DNA of 51,983 bases. Origin: Methylotenera sp. Lineage in GTDB: Bacteria; Pseudomonadota; Gammaproteobacteria; Burkholderiales; Methylophilaceae. Location of the stretch: positions 1 to 51,983 of the forward strand of contig JAHRYP010000019.1 in assembly GCA_020622105.1 (NCBI GenBank), given 5' to 3'. This document shows, in pieces, positions 43,937-51,983 of the stretch. Position numbers and translations under genes: made by a program. The first letter of the stretch is position 1; every line of letters begins with the position of its first letter. Under the pieces are notes generated by a model. That model searched no databases and was not told the DNA's origin. It saw only the letters and a program-made list of their open reading frames with translations.

Positions 43937-44974
43937 CTACACTCTGGCTGGAACGGTTACTTGGCTTAGGATATGCCCACTTAGCTCGCGCGCCAGAGCA
44001 GTTCTGCGGCTCTCATACATCGAGTTAAAGGCCAGTCGATGTGAAATGATTTCATGAAACACGGCATGAATATCTTCAGGATATAAATCTTCTCGCTGCA
44101 TCATCCAGGCGTGTACTCTTGCCGCTTTTAACAGCATAGCCATACCACGCGGACTGGCGCCAGCCTGAATCAGTTTGCTGACATCTACAGTATCCAGCTT
44201 AATCCCATACATTGCAGGGTTCTGTGTGGCATCCCATAGGTCGAGTGCATATTCTTCAATCACATCGCTGGTCTGAATATGATTTTGTAAATTATCAGAA
44301 AAGTCATTCAACTGATCAAAATGCAAAATTTCGCTTTCTACTTGCTGAGTGAGTTTTTCTGCGTGCTGAAAACGTGTATTGAAAATTAATGATTTACGAA
44401 TTTCTCTATCAACAGGGATTTCAATTGGAATCTCCATCATGAAGCGGTCTCGTGCTGCAGATGGAATTTCGAAAGTCTCATTTTTCTCTACTTGATTACG
44501 GTCTGCAAAAACAAGCATGTGCGGTAGACGATATTCTTTTTTGAAAGCAGAGATATGGCGCTCTGCCATCACTCGAAGCATCAATGCATGCACTTGTGGT
44601 CTTGCTCTATTTATTTCATTAAAGAAGAAAACTGACAGGTTTTCACCAGCGTGTAACAACGGACCTTCATCAATTTGAGGGCGACCATCTGAACCAAGGA
44701 AAGTGTGGTAGATAAGGTCATTCGGCATGAGATCGACCGTACCTTCAATACGCTCATACGCTCCGCCTATGCCACGTGTAATCGCTTGCAGTAATGTTGT
44801 TTTACCAACACCGACACCGCCTTCAAGCAAAACATGGCCGCGCGCAAAAATTGCGATGTTCATGAGTTTGATCGCTTTATCTTGACCGACAATGACTTTC
44901 TTAACTTCTGACTCCAGCTTTAGGACTTTGTCGCGCCAGTCAGCAAGCTGATTATCAATCGTTGCAGTTTTCAT
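43937..44974 (-). CDS. mxaR: MxaR, MoxR-family AAA+ ATPase
   Basis: 345 residues from ATG 44974, with GAGG 6-9 bases upstream; the frame is open further to 45052. Walker A LLEGGVGVGKTT, Walker B LSVFFFNEINRA and sensor segment PHMLVFADRNQVEKNETFEIPSAARDRF are in place. MoxR ATPases act as chaperones for metal-cofactor insertion together with VWA proteins. It is the first gene of the mxaRSACKL operon; mxaFJGI, usually just upstream, is missing and a divergent gene starts instead. Confidence 0.93.
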   Translation of the reverse strand: MKTATIDNQLADWRDKVLKLESEVKKVIVGQDKAIKLMNIAIFARGHVLLEGGVGVGKTTLLQAITRGIGGAYERIEGTVDLMPNDLIYHTFLGSDGRPQIDEGPLLHAGENLSVFFFNEINRARPQVHALMLRVMAERHISAFKKEYRLPHMLVFADRNQVEKNETFEIPSAARDRFMMEIPIEIPVDREIRKSLIFNTRFQHAEKLTQQVESEILHFDQLNDFSDNLQNHIQTSDVIEEYALDLWDATQNPAMYGIKLDTVDVSKLIQAGASPRGMAMLLKAARVHAWMMQREDLYPEDIHAVFHEIISHRLAFNSMYESRRTALARELSGHILSQVTVPARV

Positions 44975-45109
44975 AAATTCCTCAGAATAATAAATAGGGT
45001 TATAGTTGCGATTATCAAAACATTCGCTTAGTATGCAGACAGGTCTGTTCATTTTTAGTTTGCTGTATTAGTTTCTAGATTGCAAGTATTTTTTTATGAA
45101 TAATTTGAG

Positions 45110-45849
45110 ATGTTGAAAATCATGGCCTCTGAGTTTCTAAAATCAGATAGTTTTAATATGCAACTCCAGAAAGCTGGAAAATCCCCTGTAGCGAGGTTGA
45201 CTGGCCTCTCTGGAATCTTAAGCAGTTGGAACAAACAACGCGTTGGAAAAGACGTAATCGGAAAAGAGGCAAATCTTTCAATTGAGGATATTCAGATATT
45301 GAAAGATCTGATCGAAGCCGAAACTTCCCGGTTGAAATTAGACATTTCTGAGATTGTTGCCGATCAGATTCTGTTTTTAGTGATCGGAGCTATCAAGCTT
45401 CAAGTACAGAACTGCTCTGAAAAGCCATGGGAACTGGTTAATCAATCCACTAAAAAATTTTTGTCACCGCAAAATGAAACCAAGAAATTGCAGATGTCAT
45501 TATATTTTCTGATGATTACAGCCATTATGGGACTCGCGATTGTTTTATTAAAACCAAGCACAAAAAATGCAGTAATCTACGGAGCAAATCCACAGGCATC
45601 ACAGCAGATGTTTCACTTAATCAATCGGGAAGAAAAACAGTTTCGAATCTTGTTAATGTATACAAAGCTATGAAAAATGGTGACTGCCAGCTGCCTCAGG
45701 CTGCGATGTTGCAACCACAAGAGCGTGAGGCATTTATTTCATTTATAAACGAAGGTAAAGTTGATATCAATATGGCTGAAAGCCTTAAAAACGTACTCAG
45801 TTATGCAAATTGCCTGTATCCGCAAAAATTGATGAATAACCCATTATAG
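45110..45849 (+). pseudogene. Single-span membrane protein of unknown function, frameshifted
   Basis: Starts MLKIMASEFLKSDSFNM, divergent from mxaR. A membrane helix is at about residues 128-146 (LYFLMITAIMGLAIVLL). At TTTCGAATC (45641-45649) the frame shifts by one missing base and goes on NLVNVYKAMKNGDCQLPQAA to a stop at 45849. The restored protein would have ~246 residues. No family was recognised. Confidence 0.6.
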
Positions 45850-45885
45850 AGTTTTGTAAATACAATTAATTTACAAGGAATTGAT

Positions 45886-46442
45886 ATGAAAAATATGCGT
45901 GAAAAGATATTAAACATGGCAATAACATTATTTGAAACTCGCGGTATTCATGCATCTGGCGTTGATATTATTATTGCAGAATCAGGTATAGCAAAAGCAA
46001 CACTATATAAATACTTTCCGAGTAAGAATGAACTGATCATAGAGTACCTAAAAGAAAAATCTAATCGCTTCTATACTTGGATAAATGAAAAACTCGCTGA
46101 TAATAAAAGCCATTCTAAAGATGTGCTATATCTGCTTTGTGATTTATATGAACAATGGATAACTACTCCAGAGTTTAATGGCTTACCATTTCATCTTGGC
46201 TCTGTAGAGTTTCTGATCCAACTCACCCTGTTCATCACTATTCTGTTGTGCTTTCAAATGAACTTCAACAGTATTTATCGAAGCTGGCTGAGATGGCAAG
46301 GATAAAAGATGCTCAAACATTAGGCCAACAACTAACGATTATATTTGAAGGCGGCGCACTAATTGAAAGATTAAGCCCTGGATCAGGAGCTGCAGGACGT
46401 GCAAGAAATGCTGCCATTACATTGATCAAAGTATCAGTCTAG
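45886..46442 (+). pseudogene. TetR-family transcriptional regulator, frameshifted
   Basis: Residues 1-60 form a TetR helix-turn-helix (REKILNMAITLFETRGIHASGVDIII, ESGIAKATLYKYFPSKNELI). The frame is lost after SVEF at TTTCTGATC (46210-46218) and continues in the next frame DPTHPVHHYSVVLSNELQQY to GRARNAAITLIKVSV and the stop at 46442. One added base restores a normal ~186-residue TetR protein. AAGGA precedes the ATG. It may have regulated the divergent or neighbouring efflux genes. Confidence 0.8.
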
Positions 46443-48134
<1,692 letters not shown>

Positions 48135-48167
48135 AAACTTAATTTTGTTATAACTACAGGCTAACTT

Positions 48168-48201
48168 AGAGTAGCTAATCAATTAAACGATTAGCTACTC
48201 T
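48168..48201. terminator. Terminator-like stem-loop after gdhA
   Basis: AGAGTAGCTAATC (48168-48180) and GATTAGCTACTCT (48189-48201) form a perfect 13-bp stem with an 8-base loop. An A-rich rather than a T-rich stretch follows on the plus strand, so termination may be partial. Confidence 0.65.
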
Positions 48202-48231
48202 GAAAACAGCAAACTCTTAATAGTAAAAGGA

Positions 48232-48519
48232 ATGCACAAAATTATGATATCAGCCATCATCTTAATGAATATTGAAAGACACAAAATCAATGAAACTGCT
48301 GAACTATTAAATGACATGCCTGAAATATCAGAGGTTTTTTCTGTCAGCGGCCGATATGATTTGATTGCCATAGTGCGAGTACAGAATATTGATGATCTTT
48401 CAGTACTGGTTACAAATCACTTATTAAAGATAGACAGCATTGAAAAAACAGACACCTTACTAGCATATAAAACCTATTCAAAACATGACTTAGATGCCAT
48501 GTTTTCAATTGGTGAATGA
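48232..48519 (+). CDS. Stand-alone Lrp/AsnC ligand-binding (RAM) domain protein
   Basis: 95 residues forming a single RAM domain: ISAIILMNIERHKINETAELLNDMPEISEVFSVSGRYDLIAIVRVQNIDDL has the beta-alpha-beta ferredoxin-like pattern and the ligand loop V-x-G-x-x-D. There is no DNA-binding domain. Such solo proteins may modulate Lrp family regulators by forming mixed oligomers. ATG at 48232 or 48244; an AAAAGGA lies just before. It follows gdhA, a classic Lrp/AsnC-linked gene, so it may sense amino acids there. Confidence 0.85.
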   Translation: MHKIMISAIILMNIERHKINETAELLNDMPEISEVFSVSGRYDLIAIVRVQNIDDLSVLVTNHLLKIDSIEKTDTLLAYKTYSKHDLDAMFSIGE

Positions 48520-48581
48520 AGCAGAAAATTTATAAAAACTGGATGTCAGCTAGTCTTAAAATTGAATTAATAAAGTAACTT

Positions 48582-48752
48582 ATGAAAAAATATTATACTT
48601 TTTAGCTTAGTTGCAAGCTTTACTTTATATCACCGTCTTATGCTAACGACAAAATTGACCGTGATGCTGAAACAGCAATACCTCGTAGTAAAAACCTTTA
48701 TGGGATTGGAGTTGCGATGATACCTAAAACTGAATCGCTCCTGGTGCTGTAG
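48582..48752 (+). pseudogene. N-terminal fragment of a MipA/OmpV-like outer-membrane protein
   Basis: ATG 48582 begins MKKYYTF with an early in-frame TAG; the next frame carries a signal-like LFSLVASFTL, and the first frame resumes with SPSYANDKIDRDAETAIPRS and KNLYGIGVAMIPKTE, like the start of MipA/OmpV scaffolding proteins. It ends at TAG 48750-48752. Two frame disturbances within 170 bases and no barrel downstream make it a remnant. Confidence 0.45.
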
Positions 48753-48834
48753 ATAATTTTTAGCCTAAAATTATTGACGGCTTTGTTTCGCAAAGATGTC
48801 CAATAAACTAATGGCGTTTCAATTTGCAACTTAG

Positions 48835-49945
48835 TTAGTTTTTATTCATGATTGTCTGAACAGCAGATAAAGCATCGTTCATCTCGTTTTTATAAATAGA
48901 AGTTGAAAAACTTGGACTATCTACAGTTACATGTGAAATCAAACTTTCAGAACCCGACTTTATTTTGCGGAAATCTTAACTCGTACAGATAGGCCTGGCC
49001 TGGTGGATCTTCATAATTCTCGTTTAGACAGGCTGATACGTACCGAACGCTTTACAATATGAATATAGTTACCTGTAGTATTTCCGGCGGAAAAAGGCGA
49101 ACGTGCTACACCGGCAGGCTCAATCCAGAACCTTGCCATGATAAGTCACCATTGCGTACATACCGGCATTGACAGTCACATCTGCCCTGGCTGCACGCGA
49201 TGCATATCCTTTTTTATATTTGCAGTAATCCAGAGCCCGTCAAGGGTATGATATGCATAAGCAGTTGCCCGCTTTCTAGAGACTGGCTAATTTGCACCCG
49301 GCGATTGGCAACATAGCCTGCAACAGGTGATAATTTCTGAACGCCGATATAGAATGTAATTTTCGATGAATTCAGCTGCTTCTGGACTGATGGATGGTCA
49401 AGCACTGTAGATTTGCCAGTAAGTACCAGGGCCTTTTGATGGTTAGCCTTAGCTGCTTCAATATCATTGTCTATAATGGCAATATCTGCTCTAGTATCTG
49501 CTACTTTTTGGGCGGATGCTGCGCCGCCAGATTCAGCTTTTGTGTAACGCAATAAGTTGCCCTCTATTTTCTCGCGCTGAGCATACAGACTTGAGACTGC
49601 AGCCACTGTTTGCCGGACTTGTGCAAACTGGCTGCGTGTGTAACGAATGCTTTCAGCTAGCGCAGCTGAAGATCTGTCTAGGCGTTGCTTTGCTAAATAA
49701 CTCTCTTGCTTAACCAATACCTGATTAGTATTGACATACATCGTGTTGTCCGCATAAATATTAGTCACGATTCCGGGCACTAAAGCATGAACTGGGATAA
49801 TATTACCGGCAACGTAAGCGTCGTCACAGTCAATATTCGAATCCAGAAATAACTGCCAATAAGAGAATCCAGCCAGTAAACTAAGCATTACCAGTACAAA
49901 TAAAATATGAATTCTGCGATATCTGTTTTTAATTTTGGATGTCAT
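48835..49945 (-). pseudogene. EmrA/HlyD-type membrane fusion protein, frameshifted
   Basis: Starts at 49945 with a membrane helix (IHILFVLVMLSLLAGFSYW), then DDAYVAGNIIPVHALVPGIV (lipoyl half), a long coiled coil (49.4-49.7 kb) and GYVANRRVQISQSLESGQL (second half). At 49214 the frame ends, but the neighbouring frame continues DGLWITANIKKGYASRAARA; further shifts lead through EPAG and GNTTGNYIHIVKRSVR to a stop near 48835. At least two frameshifts, so no full-length periplasmic adaptor can be made. Confidence 0.8.
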
Positions 49946-51341
49946 TTCCTGCTTTCTTTAGCTCACCATCTAATGCAGTTGCCATATCGGTAATTGCACA
50001 TAACCAATTTAATCTAGATTGCAGAAAATCTGCATATGCCAGCTTGTTGTTTATTAAAGCTTCTAAGTAAGATGATTTATTACTAATTCCGCTATTAAAT
50101 TCTGCATGAATGGATTCTGCGTAAGTAGCCCGATTTTCAAGAATCAATGATTGGGATTCAAATATGCTTTTAGTGTTTTCGAGATTTTGAAGATTGGTGG
50201 CAACTTCTTTAGCTGCATTCAGAACTGAATTATTGTAAGCAAACACCGCTGCATCATAAGCAGCTGCTGACGCATCAAATCTACTCTTTAACTCATTATG
50301 ATTGAATATAGGTAAACATGCCGACCAGCATGTGGTAGGCTTCAGAATCAAAGTTAGCTAACCTCAGGCTGAACCCCAACAAGCACGTATATTGATGTTG
50401 GGATAAAAATCTTTTTGAGCAACTTTTTCCATATGCGCGGCATAATAGATTTTCCATAATGCGGCTTGAATGTCTGGCCGTCTTGAAATTGAGTCAAGAT
50501 TAATGGTTTCCGGAACAGGCAATTGCTTTGGTATATTTAAACGATTCTGCTGCGGCTCTATTACCTTATCTGGGCCTCTGCCTAAAAGATGCGAAAGTGC
50601 ATATTGCAAAGCACTTTTCCGCTGGTTGATAAGCGATAAGCTTACATTGGATTGATCAAGATATAATCGTATCGGCAGAACTGCAGAGGCTGGTTGCAAT
50701 CCGACTTGCAATGCAACGATGTTTATATTTTCTATTTCTTTTGCTAATTGGATAATCTCTAACTGAGTTCTGACTAGGTCGTCTGCTGTAATCAGAGCAA
50801 AATAGGTCTTAATCACTGATTGCCGAAGTGTAATTAAACTACCTATCAAAAGCGCTTTATGCACTTCAGAGTGGGCAGCTGCACTAGCAATAACTTCCTT
50901 ATCTTTACCGAAAAAGTCAGTGCGGTAATTAATTATTAGAGGATCTGAAACTGCAACAGTATGAGTTTCTCCATTATAAATTCCATGATCACCATTGTCG
51001 GAATAATGCAGACGTGTAATGGATACGGCCGCATCCACTCTGGGTAATTGAGTGGATTTTGACTGCCTTAATTCTGCTTGAGCAATGTCAAGTCTGCTTC
51101 TGGCTTGATAGATGGATTGTCTTGTTGCGCTAATTTTAGCAAGTCTTCCAATTCATTATTTTTAAAATCCTCCACCATTCATTCGTTTTACTTTCATTGT
51201 CACCATTGTTACTGCCCTATTGGGTATCAAATGGACTGGGATTTTCACTTTTAATTTTCTCAGCATTGTTCTTTATTGCAGGCACACATCCTGACATTAA
51301 TATCATCCAAAAAGCTATTAAAGCGTTATAGCGATAGATCA
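49929..51341 (-). pseudogene. NodT/OprM-type outer-membrane efflux lipoprotein, multiply broken
   Basis: A GTG at 51341, overlapping the emrB stop, opens a lipoprotein signal with MILMSGC. Pieces in different frames follow: NNELEDLLKLAQQDNPSI-like near 51.15 kb, then an intact stretch MDAAVSITRLHYSDNGD to KDFYPNINIRACWG (51038-50364), then LANFDSEAYHMLVGM in another frame and LPIFNHNELKSRFDASAAAYD to ELKKAGNDIQN (to 49929). The pieces together match one TolC-like outer-membrane factor. Several frameshifts and stops show decay. It sits between emrB and emrA remnants. Confidence 0.8.
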
Positions 51342-51983
51342 CGGCTCTTCTCCCAAGCTCTCAACGACGCTATCCTGAACCGTAGCTTTATGTAAAATGT
51401 GTTTGGGGTTGGCCCACCAGACCAACAAGCCCAGTAAAATAAAAATGAGTGTTAACGTGTAAAACATGGCATTAAGTGTAAGCAGGCCGCTAACGGAATT
51501 CACTTTCAGGTGAAATACATGTTGTATTTCAGGTTCTGTGAGCCTAATCCATATAAGTGCTGTAGTGCCTCTTTGCTGTTTACCGAAAGTAATGTAATTT
51601 ACACTGCTACGTAATGATCCCATCCTATGTCTGACAGTGTAATTGCGAGGCCGGCTGAAATATTTCTAAAAGTATTTAATATGTCTACCGCATGTAACTG
51701 CTCTTCTACAGGTACGTTGCCTAATGCAATTGTTGTCATCGAAATTAAAAGCAATCCCATTGCTGCACCCTCTAAGAATTGTGGCCATAGCAGGCTTTCC
51801 CAAGGCGCAGGGCGTGCAAAACTGCTCATCCACCAAAAACTGATTGCAAATCCGAAACATGAAATACAGGCAAGCATCCTTGGATCATATCCATGGTGTA
51901 TAAAATACTGAGCCATAATATTTAATGGTTTCGAAAATACAAAAATCGGTAAAAACATTAATCCTGCATGCCAGGCGGACTAA
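51339..51983 (-). pseudogene. EmrB/DHA2-type MFS drug transporter, C-terminal part, frameshifted
   Basis: The window ends inside the gene. The visible part has membrane helices of a 14-span MFS exporter (LACISCFGFAISFWWM, EGAAMGLLLISMTTIAL with a GLL motif, FRNISAGLAI). The frame ends at 51599 (DIGWDHYVAV) and the neighbouring frame continues INYITFGKQQRGTTALIW to a last helix (FYTLTLIFILLGLLVWW) and stop at 51339. It is the first gene of the emrB-nodT-emrA efflux set. Confidence 0.8.

Overview
The window looks like chromosomal DNA of a methylotrophic, denitrifying betaproteobacterium, most likely of the family Methylophilaceae (Methylotenera-like). This is inferred from gene content, not from a search: a dimethylamine dehydrogenase, PQQ biosynthesis genes, the mxaRSACKL accessory genes of methanol dehydrogenase, respiratory nitrate reductase with two NarK transporters, a quinol nitric oxide reductase and an oxygen-independent ubiquinone module. 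No rRNA or complete tRNA gene and no CRISPR array were seen.

Layout. 1-2.4 kb: an accessory edge with a secreted Cys/His-rich protein fragment, an AT-rich two-gene module (HEPN-like RX4H protein plus membrane protein) flanked by two copies of a terminator, the displaced 3' end of a tRNA-Arg(ACG) (a probable integration scar) and the last codons of a copA-type ATPase. 2.4-17.9 kb, almost all on the minus strand: narX-narL, then narK1-narK2-narGHJI under a perfect FNR-type box, followed by a beta-carbonic anhydrase, an alginate-export-type porin, moaA and a frameshifted cytochrome. 18.4-21.1 kb, plus strand: a small cupin and dimethylamine dehydrogenase. 21.1-21.5 kb: a receiver-less NarL-like LuxR protein with its own perfect FNR-type box. 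22.2-28.1 kb, plus strand: yhcC-like radical SAM gene, ubiU, ubiV, ubiT, a Cys-rich DGC protein, ubiX and ubiD, one tightly packed operon that should make ubiquinone without oxygen. 28.7-32.8 kb, minus strand: pqqA-pqqD-pqqE followed by a 33-residue membrane peptide, a PuuD-like membrane protein, serC and a degenerate pyrD-like gene; pqqB and pqqC are absent. 33.3-36.2 kb: NO-response genes (polytopic membrane protein, DUF2249 protein, nsrR with an NsrR-type operator, dnr-like regulator). 36.8-39.1 kb: qNOR. 39.7-45.0 kb: mxaRSACKL without mxaFJGI, with a premature stop in mxaL. 45.1-52 kb: a run of broken genes (a membrane protein, a TetR regulator, gdhA, a MipA/OmpV fragment and an emrB-nodT-emrA efflux operon) among which only a solo RAM-domain protein is intact.

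Together the intact genes describe anaerobic respiration of nitrate and NO (NarGHI, NarK, qNOR), its sensors (NarXL, FNR/DNR, NsrR), a quinone supply suited to anoxia (UbiUVT, UbiX, UbiD) and C1 catabolism (dimethylamine dehydrogenase; PQQ and Mxa accessory proteins for methanol dehydrogenase). Nitrite reductase, methanol dehydrogenase subunits and pqqBC must lie elsewhere if they exist.

The most notable points are: the extended pqqADE operon with a coupled 33-residue membrane peptide, PuuD-like, SerC and active-site-degenerate PyrD-like proteins; a nar operon extended by carbonic anhydrase, porin and moaA; the ubiUVT operon with a DGC protein; a narX whose only sensible start is ATC; the ochre codon in mxaL; and several apparent one-base deletions, two of them in the same 9-mer, which may be either gene decay or a sequencing artefact.
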